Positions 11,214 to 20,834 of a DNA stretch of 64,000 nt are shown here, piece after piece (the stretch's first letter is position 1; each line of letters opens with the position of its first letter). Source of the DNA: Alisma plantago-aquatica (Eukaryota > Streptophyta > Magnoliopsida > Alismatales > Alismataceae); NCBI GenBank assembly GCA_963693085.1, contig OY856411.1, positions 1,351,037,550-1,351,101,549 of the forward strand, read 5' to 3'. The notes beneath the pieces were generated by a model. The model searched no databases. It had not been told where the DNA came from and saw only the letters and a list, made by a program, of their open reading frames with translations. The position numbers and the translations under genes were made by a program.

Positions 11214-12115
11214 TCAAGCTGCAACGTAAACATCGTGTATGCCCAGCTTGTTGCAAAAGCTCTGAAATATTGTTGGACTCAATGGCTTTGGGAGGACATC
11301 TGCAAGTTGATCTTCAGATTTGACATGTGGAGCCACCACATTGCCATTCTTGATCTGATCTCTGATGAAGTGGCAGTCAACCTCTATATGTTTAGTGCGC
11401 TCATGGAAGACTGGATTCTTGGCATTGTAGATAGCAGCCTGATTGTCACACCTGAGCTCTATGGGAGACAAAACAGAAATCTTTAACTCGAAAGTACAGA
11501 TTGAACCCACTGCAACTCGCAACAGGCTTGAGCCATTGCTCGATACTCGGTTTTCGTGCTTGATCTAGCCACAACATTCTGCTTTTTACTTTTCCAGGTG
11601 ATAAGGTGATTTTCTAGAAACGTGCAATAGCCAGAAGTAGATCTCCTGTCATTCAAATTACCAGCCCAGTCTGCATCTGCATAACCAGTAAGAACAAGAG
11701 TAGACACAGGAGTCTTGGGTCTATAGTAGGTGATCCCCTTACCGGGTCCACCCTTCAGATATCTCATAATACGGCAGACTGCCATCCGGTGTGACTGTTG
11801 TAGTGAGCTCATATGCTGACTCACCACACCCACAGCAAAAGAAATGTCAGGGCAAGTAACTGTCAGATATATCAGTTTCCCAACAATTTTCCTGTAGTAT
11901 CCTGGATCTGGATAATCAGTATCATCAGTCATCTCCTTCACATGATAGTCCATAGGAGTAGACATTGGCTTGGATTCACTTATGCCAGCTTCCTGCAGTA
12001 AATCCAGCACATATTTCCTCTGAGACAAATTAGTACATGCATGAGATCTTAGTACTTCAATGCCCAGAAAATATCTCAGTTTGCCCAGATCCTTTGTATG
12101 AAAGTGTCCCTGCAA
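11214..12115 (-). pseudogene. Copia reverse transcriptase C-terminus and RNase H
   Basis: The 210-codon frame (11483-12115) starts GHFHTKDLGKLRYFLGIEVL, followed by YRKIVGKLIYLTVTCPDISF, the RNase H strand TGYADADWAGNLNDRRSTSGY, and ARSSTKTEYRAMA. The second frame (11214-11522) completes RNase H with LRCDNQAAIYNAKNPVFHER, KHIEVDCHFIRD and QLADVLPK. The two frames overlap with a shift, so one frameshift separates them. Otherwise motifs and length fit copia RNase H, which degrades the RNA strand during reverse transcription. Confidence 0.85.
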
Positions 12116-12119
12116 TCAT

Positions 12120-12818
12120 TCCTTTACACGTGATATGCCTGTAGAATCACTACCAACGATAACTATATCATCAACATATACAGCAATAATGATATATCCA
12201 ATAGAAGAGCTACAATAAAATATAGGAGTGATCAATCACAAAATGAGAGAAGCCCATCTTTAGTACAACATCACTGAACTTGTCAAACCAAGCTCTAGGA
12301 GATTGTTTCAACCCGTAGATGGCTTTCTTCAATCTACACACCTTCTGACACTCCCCCTGAGCAACAAAACCAGGAGGTTGCTCCATGTACACCTCTTCTT
12401 GTAGATCACCATGGAGAAAGGCATTCTTGACATCAAGCTGAAATAGAGGCCAGTCTAAGGTAGTAGCCAGAGAGATAAGGATCCGTATTGAGTTCAGACG
12501 AGCCACCGGTGAAAAGGTCTCAAAGAAATCAACTCCATATGTCTGAGTATAACCCTTTGCCACCAGTCTAGCCTTCAACCTCTCAACTGAACCATCTGGA
12601 CTATGTTTTACTATGAATACCCATATATAGCCCACAACATTTTTCCCTGGAGGTAAGTCAATAAGATCACATGTGTTTTTTTGTAGAAGAGCAGACATTT
12701 CCATATGCATCGCCTGTTTCCAGCCAGTATCTTTCATAGCATCAAGATGAGTTCTTCGAATGACCACAGAATCAATCTCAAGAGCAAATGACCGGGCCAG
12801 CTTGGATAATTTCGACAA
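12120..12818 (-). pseudogene. Copia reverse transcriptase N-terminal part
   Basis: The frame contains GWKQAMHMEMSALLQKNT, VVGYIWVFIVKHSPDGSVER, KARLVAKGYTQTYGVDFFE, TFSPVARLNSIRIL, DWPLFQLDVKNAFLHGDLQE and LKKAIYGLKQSPRAWFDKF. These are the standard copia reverse transcriptase blocks in order. A stop interrupts it just after HSYILL. The catalytic YVDD box follows in the same general frame at about 12165-12180, and a second stop lies before the next frame. With only a few lesions, this is a recent pseudogene. Confidence 0.85.
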
Positions 12819-12983
12819 ACATCACACATTTGCAATAGGATGTCGAATAGTACAGGAACGAGTACCTTTGCGAACAGCAATGGGAACATCATGGTCAGAT
12901 GGTTCTACATAAATCTCTTGAGTAGAGGAAGATGGGGAAGGCTCAGAGACTGGAGTCTCTACCTCCTATGGATCATGCCTGTC

Positions 12984-13406
12984 TCATCTGCTATAAACAT
13001 GTTGATATTGTTGAATTAATGGATAACATGTTGGTTGTTGTTCCTGAATGACAGTATAGTCAGGAATGATAGGTAGCACTCTCTTACCGATGTCTGATGG
13101 TGGCACTCTCTCACTTTCACACAATTGCTCCCCCTTACTGGGAACACTCGAGAAATATGGTGTGGATTCATAGAAAGTTACATCCCGAGACACAAACATA
13201 CGACGGAGACTGGGACAATAACACTGGTATCCTTTGTTAGTATTGGAGTACCCAAGAAAGAGAGTCCTAATAGACCTAGGAGATAATTTATCAGCCTTAG
13301 GATCAAAATTGTGGACAAAAGAAGTACACACAAACACTCTGAGAGGAACAACGAAAGGTTGATCTGTAGGACGTAAGACAAAAAAGGGAGTACGTCCTTG
13401 AAGCAC
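12984..13406 (-). pseudogene. Copia integrase C-terminal domain
   Basis: The 140-codon frame has VCTSFVHNFDPKADKLSPRS, FLGYSNTNKGYQCYCP and RRMFVSRDVTFYESTPYF, the conserved copia block after the integrase core. The remainder is the variable linker toward reverse transcriptase. About 50 bases separate it from the core frame at 13458. Confidence 0.85.
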
Positions 13407-13457
13407 CGAAAAGGGTTGCCTGTTGATCAGGAAACAGGCAGTAAGTAAAGCATCAGA

Positions 13458-13712
13458 CTAGAACCGCTTAGGGACATTGGATTGAACCATAATAGTCCTG
13501 GTAATATCAGGAAGATGACGATTTTTACGCTCAACTACTCCATTTTGTTGAGTATGAGGACAAGACGTACGATGAATCATCCCAACAGAGCTACAAAAAT
13601 CAGCCATAGCAGTTTGAACATATTCCAAGGCATTATCAGATTGAAGAATTTTAATATTGCAATCAAATTGAACTTTTATGTCTTGATGAAAATGCTTGAC
13701 AATAGATAACAC
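13458..13712 (-). pseudogene. Copia integrase core, truncated by a hAT-like element
   Basis: The frame encodes LQSDNALEYVQTAMADFCSS, HRTSCPHTQQNGVVERKNRH and TIMVQSNVPKRF. The second catalytic Asp (in SDNA) and the Glu (in VVERKN) are visible. The first catalytic Asp and the zinc-binding region would lie beyond about 13715 and are missing. Confidence 0.85.
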
Positions 13713-14282
13713 AGACTCTCGACTAGGCGGCTAGGGCGGCGTGTGCGCCAGAGATGTAAAATTAGGTCTAACTGGTTCATATTATGCAAAATTAGGTTTA
13801 ATTTAGGCCAAATCATGTCAAATTTGGGCACATTAGGTCTGATTTGGGGAAAAACAAGAATGATTTGGGGGCGATAGTTTTAACTTGAGAAGATTAGATT
13901 TGATTGGCCAAATTTAATCTCATTTAGGTTAATATAGGAAAAATTTAGGAAAATTAGGTCTGATTAGGACATGTTATACAAAATTATGTCTATTTAGGAC
14001 AAATAAGGGGAAACTTGGTCAAATTAGATCAAATTTGGATCAAATAAGTTCAAGTTAGGGCTAATCAGTTCTAGTTTTGGCCATGTTAGGTTTGATTCAG
14101 CCTAAATTGCATATAATACTATGTAAAAATATTATTATTTAATATTTACATATCTGAAATTATGAATGTAAATATTAAAACTCAACATCATTTATGAAAA
14201 AGCAAAATGACTAGAAACTCATGGGTGCCCGCCTAAGCACCCCTGAGAAACGCCCAGCGCCTAGCCGCCTTAACAAACTATG
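13711..14282. mobile_element. hAT-like element with GGCGGCTAGG ends (about 0.57 kb)
   Basis: GC-rich inverted ends carry AGGCGGCTAGG on the left (about 13724) and the same motif read inward from the right, preceded by CATAGTTTGTTA at the terminus. The AT-rich interior consists of degenerate repeats around AAATTAGGTCTGATTTGG. The same interior sequence, in opposite orientation, fills the element at 30215-31445. No open frame is present. No 8-bp target duplication survives, and the copia does not resume on the right, so this copy was followed by a deletion or rearrangement. Confidence 0.7.
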
Positions 14283-14950
14283 CCTCCACCACAATCATTT
14301 TCTTAATTTGTTTATGCTTGGTGTGGGGGGATATATAGAGAAGGGTTGGGGAAATGAAGGAGACAAAAAGAAGAGGAAGAGCGAAGTGAAGAATATGCAA
14401 AGAATTGATCTAATTAGCCATGACCTTCTACTTTGTTATTTGAACGGACCTCTAGATTATTTTGCCTACTTGTATCATTTCAGTTAGTGTCATCCACTCG
14501 TCGCGCGCTACCTGTTGTTTGTGCTTTATGAGCGTTGACATTTGTTGCTTGTTTGTGCTTTTATGCATGTCAACCAATTACTAATATGAACCAACACTCT
14601 CTAGACTCTAATGTTTTTAACCAACACTCTCAAAACCACTCTACAACGCTAGCAACTGAGATGAAGATGATTGTGCCTATGTGTTGTTATCAACTATTGC
14701 TCTAGCTACTCCCTCTTGCCTAACTGAAGCTCTCTTATTACTTGTTATTTGTTGATATTTGGTGTTGATATTATCTACTTAAGGGGGGGAGCTTAAGTGT
14801 TGACTTTATAAGATTCAGGAGGGTGATCTTTTGTATGGGCTGAGCATTATTGTTATCCATTTTGTTTTTCTTTTGAGTTTGTATGGCATGTATATGTCTA
14901 TCTTAGCAAATTGAGCATGGTATACTATTATACTCCAATTCGAGAGGGAT
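14283..14950. other. Residual interior of the outer copia, no intact gene
   Basis: No conserved pol block is readable. A purine tract AGGGGGGGAGCTTAAG (about 14780) and the GAGAGGGA tract just before the LTR at 14951 are the only element-like signals. Confidence 0.5.
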
Positions 14951-15107
14951 TGTTGAGAGTTTATAGTTTTTGTGTTAATTATGCATACCGACCTAAGTAT
15001 GTTTAGCCCATTAAAGTTTGAGTCCAAGTTGTGTCAGTCGCCTCTCCTATATACGGTAGGGTTTTGCCTAATGGAATCACTTGTTTGCCTCTAATTTCTT
15101 TCTAACA
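14951..15107 (+). repeat. 3' LTR of the plus-strand copia (157 bp)
   Basis: Starts TGTTGAGAG and ends TTTCTAACA. It is the direct-repeat partner of 10735-10895, followed by ATCCC, which pairs with ACCCC before the left LTR. Confidence 0.75.
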
Positions 15108-16443
15108 ATCCCCTTCCGGAACAATGTTCTCAAACATTTTCAACATCACTCCTCTAGTACTATACTTCAACTACTCTGGTAGATTATGTAGCTCTTATTG
15201 CCAGCATTGGTCTAGGGTGTGGGCACGATCCAAGCTGCTCTTCAAGGGAAGTTGGATGAGGTCGGGGTTCCACCTCTAGCTCATGCCACTACAAATGAGA
15301 GAAACAATTGTTGTGGAGTGTCATTGAGCTAAACATGGCACTTTAATTAGGTCAATCAAATCACTACAGAAGAAAGTCGTATTATTCCCGAATGGAGAAC
15401 TATGAGTTTTATATGTGACGAATGATACTCACAAATTTTGCAAGAAACCCGTATTGTTCCCAGATCCCATATATTATTCACAAATTTTATGAATTGTCAC
15501 GGAATTTCAGGAATGGTTCCCAAATTTCAAGAGTACTTCATTTATGAAATAATAACATACTATATGATTTGGGATTTGGTGATAGACAATTGATAAGAAA
15601 ATCATTTGTGTGCATATATATAATATTAAATCAATGTGTTTATCATGTGTACGTATGTATAAATCTATAATAATCATCGTATGTATACACAACTTTTATC
15701 ATCCGAATTTTCTCTAATTTTTTAACAAACTTGTACCAAATCTTTGTCGAATTTTTTTCAAATTTTTTGCATGATTCACGAATGTCGGATTTTTTCACCT
15801 TGTAGAATGAGTCCCGAATTTGTGACTGTGGCTACTCGAAACACAAGACACTCATAAAACTATTTTTATATAACAAGTTAAGTTTCCAGCAGTATACTCC
15901 CATAATACTAACAATAAACTAAAAATATATTTCTTATAAACATGAATACTGATTTATTTGTATATTACTTATTACTGAGGAAACTGTTTTTGTTCCTACC
16001 ATCTTACGAAAAAAAACATTGGCATGCTACCAATTGTGTAATCAGATTTTTGGAATCAAATAAAAATAAAAATTATGCAAGTAGTTATGATTTGTGTGCC
16101 TTGTTTGGGTTTTTTAGTTAATAAATCTTTAAATGTGTCAGCACAATAAATTGTTAATTCAACCATATACTGCAGGTAAACGGATGAAGTGGGTAGGGTA
16201 AGACTTTTGTAATTACCCTACCCTTTTAGATGCATGTATAGTGGGTAAAGGTTAAACAGGTAGTGGGTAAAAAATATGCTTACCCTTACCTTACCTTACC
16301 TACAAGGTGCGGGTAGGAGTAAATAGAAAATACCGTACCCATCTACAATCCTAGTAGTCATAATAATTTCTCCCCTCGCACTACCAAATTAATTTTTAAT
16401 GGGTAAGCTAAAATTCATAAATGGTATAGTAGTTATGATCATG
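15108..16443. other. No gene seen; one small hairpin
   Basis: AT-rich sequence without recognisable coding blocks. At 16191-16223 the arms GGGTAGGGTAA and TTACCCTACCC form an 11-bp perfect inverted repeat with an 11-nt loop, inside a stretch rich in GGGTA/TACCC (about 16180-16345). It may be the relic of a small MITE, but no terminal repeat with target duplication could be fixed. Confidence 0.5.
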
Positions 16444-16448
16444 TTGAT

Positions 16449-16519
16449 TGAAACTAAATAGATTTGGGAAGCGTAGGGTTACACAATGTGTGTACCCTCA
16501 TATATATATTAGTGTAACA
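16449..16519 (-). repeat. Truncated 3' LTR (71 bp)
   Basis: It matches 19838-19908 of the 5' LTR with only two differences, both in the first 13 bases. It ends abruptly at GTGTAACA, where pol sequence begins. Confidence 0.9.
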
Positions 16520-16797
16520 GGCGAAAACGTCTCAAAATAGTCAATTCCATAAGTTTGAGTAATACCCTTTTGCAATCAGCTAAGCCTTCAAACGTTCCAC
16601 CATTCCATCAGGTTGATACTTGACAACATAGACCCATCTGCGCCAACAGGTTTGCACTCAGGAGGTGGATCCACGAGCTCCCAAGTTCCTCTGTCAGTAA
16701 GAGCAGTCATCTCTTCTTTCATGGCAGTCATCCAGGCTGAGCTTTGTAAGGCATCATGGACAGTCTTAGGAACAGCAATAGCAGATAGAGCAGCCAC
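16520..16797 (-). pseudogene. Copia reverse transcriptase N-terminal fragment
   Basis: It encodes SSAWMTAMKEEMTALTDRGT and WELVDPPPECKPVGA, followed in a shifted frame by a KGYTQ..FETFSP-like piece ending at the deletion point. Catalytic blocks and the YVDD box are missing. Confidence 0.8.
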
Positions 16798-16978
16798 AAA
16801 GTTGCTGGCATGAACACTCAGATGTGTAGTAGAAACATGATTAGCAATATTATGAGAAGTACAGGAACGAGTGCCTTTTCTGAGAGCAATAGGCAGATCT
16901 AAGTCAGAGTGTACCTCAGCAGGAGTGTGACCTTCTTGAGAAGAGGACTAGTACTGCATGAGGGGGGTCTTGAGTACT

Positions 16979-17298
16979 TTACGACCTGTTCCTGCGTTTA
17001 TACACAATAAGTGGAGGAGTAGTAGTTTCTACTGATGAAGTATCAGAGGTGCAATCACTCATGACAGGTAATGGTGTTGTGATTATATCATAATCCAGAG
17101 TATCTCCTTTAGCAGAATAAAAAGGTGTATCCTCAAAAAAGACAACATCACTACTTGTGAACCATTTTTTCCCAGTAAGACTATAGCACCGGTACCCTTT
17201 TTGAGTACGAGAATAACCTTGAAAAATACATTTTTCAGCTGTAGGAGATAATTTATCATAGTTAGGTCCAAGTAACCGCACAAAACAAGTAGACCCAA
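16979..17298 (-). pseudogene. Copia integrase C-terminal domain
   Basis: The frame has RLLGPNYDKLSPTAEKCIFQ, GYSRTQKGYRCYSLTGKKWF and SSDVVFFEDTPFYS, homologous to the 12984-13406 frame of the neighbouring copia. The upstream part of the domain (about 17299-17356) is in another frame. Confidence 0.85.
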
Positions 17299-17356
17299 AT
17301 ATCCGTGGAGGTACAGAAAACAGGGTTACATCAGGCTGAGAACCTGAACAGGTATC

Positions 17357-18077
17357 TTATTGCCAATAATAGGACGGCATTCTATTAATCAGAAAACAGG
17401 CAGTCAGGATAGCTTCTGGCCAAAAATGTTTAGGTACATTAGAATGCAACATTATGGTTCTAGCAACCTCAAGTAAATGTCTATTTTTTCTTTCTGCACC
17501 TCCATTTTGTTGAGGTGTATAAGCACAAGATGTCTGATGAATAGTACCCACACATCGACAAAACAAATCAACTTCTTTCTGAATAAACTCCAAAGCATTA
17601 TCGGTTCTCAGAATTTTAATAGGCACAGAATATTGGGTTTTTATTTCAACAAAAAGGAACTTTATTGTAGATAGCACTTGAGATTGATTTTTCAACATAA
17701 ACAACCAGGTTGCACGAGAGAAATCATCAATAAACAGAATAAAGTATTTATTGCCAGACAAACTTGGCACGACACGGACCCCATACATCTGAATGAACAA
17801 TATCAAAAATGTTTTTACTGCTAATCTGTGACCTTTTAGGAAATACAGTTCTAGACTGTTTCCCTAACTGACATGACTCGCACTGAAAATTGTGCGTCCC
17901 TACACGTGAGATAACATGCTTTAATTTTTCAGAAGATGGATGTCCTAGTCTGTAGTGCCACTGCAGAGCTGTAACTGATGAAGATAGAGCAGAAGATAGC
18001 GCCAAGTTGTCAATCTTTTTCAATTCATCCAGATAGTATAGGTCGTCAGGTCCTTCATGCCCCCCACCAATCTTCAT
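17357..18077 (-). pseudogene. Copia integrase zinc-binding and core domains
   Basis: Frame 17748-18077 has the HHCC region: LQWHYRLGHPSSEKLKHVIS, then QCESCQLGKQSRTVFPKR and VHSDVWGP, where the first catalytic Asp lies. Frame 17357-17806 continues with NKYFILFIDDFSRATWLFML, ILRTDNALEFIQKEVDLFCR and PQQNGGAERKNRHLLEVART, giving the second Asp and the Glu. The two frames overlap by about 58 bases, so one frameshift breaks the protein in the middle. The family enzyme inserts element cDNA into the genome. Confidence 0.88.
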
Positions 18078-18092
18078 CCTCGTGCGAAGGTC

Positions 18093-18356
18093 CTAAAAAG
18101 TACAAGTACCAGGAATGAATGTGAGACTGCAGTTCAGGCTACGCACAATTTTACTAACAGATAATAAGTTCAGCGGAAATCGAGGCACATATAGAGCAGA
18201 CTTTAACAAAAATTGAGAAATTATGTCTCCAACCCCTGCTACAGCAGTCTTGGAACCATCAGCCAGCATAACGGAAGAATTAGAAACCGGTTTAGTTAAG
18301 GTTTTAAATAACGACCGATTTCCAGATATATGAGACGATGCACCTGAATCAATCAC
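18093..18356 (-). pseudogene. Copia aspartic protease
   Basis: The 87-codon frame starts at or near IDSGASSHISGNRSLFKTL, with the catalytic D-S-G triplet, then VMLADGSKTAVAGVGDI and ALYVPRFPLNLLSVSKI. Motifs are complete for the copia protease, which cuts the polyprotein. It directly follows the gag frame (overlap at 18353) and is separated from the integrase zinc region by a stop. Confidence 0.88.
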
Positions 18357-19451
18357 CCATTTTTATTACCAGTACTAGGCGAGGGAGCACTGATGAAAGC
18401 AGAATCACAACCAAAATATGTAGCAGCATGAGCTCCAGAAGCAGCTCCAGAGGATGACTCAGTACGCTCAAGCAGTAGACGTTGCACCTCAACACGGATG
18501 AAGTCGGCAGTAGTAGAACTGGATGCATCAGTAGCAGTAGGTTGGGACACTACCTCAGTGGTAGCATGGGTATCAGAAGTTGCATTAGCCCATGCGGGCT
18601 TTCCATATTTCTCCCAGCATTTTTCTTCAACATGATTAGACCGGCCACAGAAGTTGCAGAACCGTTGGCCAGTCTGAGGGCGGGCAGCATTAGGACCAGA
18701 AGGTGCTCCACGTCCCGAAGAACTCCTCCCCCTCCCAGCACTAAGAGGAGGACGAGTTTCATGAGTACGACCACGGCCAGACATAGCAGCAAGAGCAGTG
18801 GTATCGCCAGTATCAGAAGGTGACTCAGATGAGGAGGACGGCAGGCGTTGTAGACGTTGAAAAGCACTCTGTAGAGTAGGTAGTGGATTACTGGCCAGAT
18901 CTGATCCACAACCCCAGCATATGAGTCAGGTAAGCCACAAAGGAACTGGACTACTTGCAACTCCTGGCTTTGACATTGCATGGTAGCCAAGTCAGTAGAC
19001 AAGGGATGGTAGGCCTCCAAATCCCCCCAAAGTCCCTTGAAGACAGAAAAATAGTCAGTAAGATCAGATCCCGAGAAGTGTAGACGACTGAGTTGCTTGT
19101 TGATATCAAAGACTTTCTTCGGATTCTGGCTGTGAGAGTATGTACTAGCAAGCTGATCCCACATCTGCTTGGCTGTCTGCAGGTATAATAAAGTGACTAA
19201 TTTTTGTCTCACTGCTATTCAGAATCCAAGTCATAACAGTAGAATCATCTTTAACCCAGTCATCATATGCTTTGACATCCTTGGAGTCGGCGGTGGCAGC
19301 AGGCACAGGAGGCGGATCACGCGTCAAATGTGACAGTTTCCCTTGAGATTTAACATAGATTTGCATGGAACAAACCCAATGCTGGTAGTTTCTCCCATCC
19401 AGTTTAACAGTAGTAACATGGCGACGCAGATCCTCATGTGAAGATGTCATG
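18353..19451 (-). pseudogene. Copia gag, three frames
   Basis: The start is best placed at the Met of MTSSHEDLRRHVTTVKLDGR (about 19450), followed by NYQHWVCSMQIYVKSQGKL. After a stop and frameshift near 19200, the next frame (18550-19212) has LQTAKQMWDQLASTYSHSQN, NKQLSRLHFSGSDLTDYFSV and FLCGLPDSYAGVVDQI. The third frame (18353-18784) is Gly/Arg/Ser-rich and carries the zinc knuckle CNFCGRSNHVEEKCWEKYGK (C-X2-C-X4-H-X4-C). All gag regions are present, but no continuous frame remains. Confidence 0.88.
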
Positions 19452-19837
19452 TCAGGCAGAGCACCAATCGTCAACAGTGAGAAGAACAAGCAGGCACAGG
19501 CAGAACACAACCGCCTAGTTCCTCAGCTAGGCGGCAGTAGGCACAGTGAAACGACTGATGGACCAGTTACATACGGGCTACGTCAGGGCGCAGCAGAGAG
19601 CCCGGTGGCTCAAAGGCCTACACGGGCAGGCAGGAAGCAGACCGAAGACGGTCCTGCAGGAGGAGATCAAGCCACCAGAGCAAGCGGCGGTGAGAACCAC
19701 ATGCTGGGCCTGGCCCGGTAGCGGCCGGCGGCGGTGCTGCTGCGGCCGGCCGCACGGGGGGGGACGACTGGTGAGAGAGAGAGAGAAGGGAGGGAAGGGA
19801 AAGAGCGGCTCTCAGATCTAAGCCAGCTCTGGTACCA
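19452..19837 (-). other. 5' untranslated leader and primer-binding site
   Basis: GC-rich leader between gag and LTR. The primer-binding site is the complement of 19826-19837, read as TGGTACCAGAGC, differing at one base from the common initiator tRNA-Met site. Open frames overlapping the leader on both strands have no recognisable domain. Confidence 0.85.
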
Positions 19838-19972
19838 TGAAACAAAACAGATTTGGGAAGCGTAGGGTTACACAATGTGTGTACCCTCATATATATATTA
19901 GTGTAACAATTACATGTAGGTCCAAATAGAAATGTAAATTAATAGAACAGTAAATAAAGACATATATTAACA
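19838..19972 (-). repeat. 5' LTR (135 bp)
   Basis: On the minus strand it starts TGTTAATATATG and ends TTTTGTTTCA, directly followed by the primer-binding site. It is very short for a copia element that codes for gag-pol. Confidence 0.9.
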
Positions 19973-19977
19973 TTGAT

Positions 19978-20834
19978 CATAAGTGGTTTGTTAGCTTGGA
20001 TGTGGTCTTCATGAAAATATTCTTTTTTATTAATTGGATGGATATTCACTCTCTTGTGACCTTCTATCTATACTAGTTTGCCTATGTCGTCACCTAAGAA
20101 GCATGAGAATATACAAGGCGAACCACTACATGTGTGCCAATGGAGACAAGCGATATGCAACCCACCAACTCGCTTAATCTTCCAGAAAGGTCCACCCCTT
20201 GAAAATCAGGTCAATTTTCTTCCTAATTCTACTTGGTTACTTAGAAAATTTAATTCTGACAAGAAAATGTAAGTTCTGGCAATTTTCCCTTACCACCTCA
20301 GATCTTTGGGTGCACTTGTTTTGTTAAAGATCTGCCCATGTCCATGATAAATTCCTCCCACATGATACCAAATGTATTTTATTGTGTATGCTAGAACTCA
20401 AAGTGGTATTCTTGTAATGGATTTGTTGGTCATAAGTGGCATGTTAATTTGATGTGGTCTTTTATGACAACTTAAACTTTCTCTCTCTTCTATTATACGG
20501 TATACACCCTTTCTCTATAGTGACTCATCCTACTCAAGTTGATATCATTTTCACTGTTTGAGTGTGGTGACACTAATGATCAATTTTGCAATGCGTGACA
20601 TTAATTAGAAATATTGAACGTAATGTCAGGCTTTTAAGTACTACCACCTTGCAACTGAATTTGAAGCTATTCAATTTGTTTTCCTTACTTTCTAATGTGT
20701 ACCAAGTTGTAGAGGATTCAAATGAATCCAACAGCGCAAGAGTCGCCTCAATCAAACCTATATTGATGAAGTATGACCTTTCAAAAATGGACTCTTTAAG
20801 CTTGTTTTAGTTTCATTTTACCCTCTCTATATCT
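19978..20834 (+). other. Decayed copia-flanking sequence, no intact gene
   Basis: The first 300 bases resemble 29530-29810, which leads into a copia reverse transcriptase (shared blocks: TTATTGGATGG, GACCTTCTA, AGCATGA, and a GAATATACA/AAATATACA segment). It may therefore be the linker of a related element whose pol is lost. A partial repeat of the start (CATAAGTGG plus GATGTGGTCTT) recurs at about 20430-20465. A 74-codon frame at 20586 has no domain. Confidence 0.45.

Larger units (their letters stand above)
11055..13720 (-). mobile_element. Minus-strand Ty1/copia, 5' part lost
   Basis: The 3' LTR, polypurine tract, RNase H, reverse transcriptase and most of integrase are present in minus orientation. 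Protease, gag, primer-binding site and 5' LTR are absent: the element stops in the integrase core exactly where the hAT-like sequence at about 13711 begins. The polypurine tract is the complement of 11207-11217. The coding part is well preserved with few stops, so it is younger than the copia at 1.6-5.2 kb. It is the same family as the element at 16449-19972, judged by LTR and integrase similarity. Confidence 0.85.
10735..15107 (+). mobile_element. Plus-strand copia element, internally gutted and carrying nested insertions
   Basis: Two related short LTRs (161 and 157 bp) bound the element in direct orientation. The left one is followed by a primer-binding site. The right one is preceded by a purine-rich tract (GAGAGGGA). 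Flanking 5-bp sequences are ACCCC (10730-10734) and ATCCC (15108-15112), a target duplication with one change. The original gag-pol is almost gone: the interior is filled by a minus-strand copia (11055-13720) and a hAT-like element (13711-14282). The remaining host interior (14283-14950) has no intact domain. Confidence 0.65.
16449..19972 (-). mobile_element. Minus-strand Ty1/copia with target duplication and internal deletion (3.5 kb)
   Basis: Both ends are defined. TTGAT precedes the left LTR end (16444-16448) and follows the right one (19973-19977), a perfect 5-bp target duplication. Minus-strand order is LTR, primer-binding site, gag, protease, integrase, then the start of reverse transcriptase, which is joined directly to a 71-bp LTR piece. 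Most of reverse transcriptase, RNase H, the polypurine tract and about half of the 3' LTR are deleted. Coding segments hold a few stops and frameshifts. The family matches the copia at 11.1-13.7 kb. Confidence 0.92.

Noticed and set aside
16184..16345. Telomere-like GGGTA/TACCC repeat or complete MITE
   Set aside because: Units are irregular and no terminal inverted repeat with target duplication could be fixed; only the hairpin is noted.
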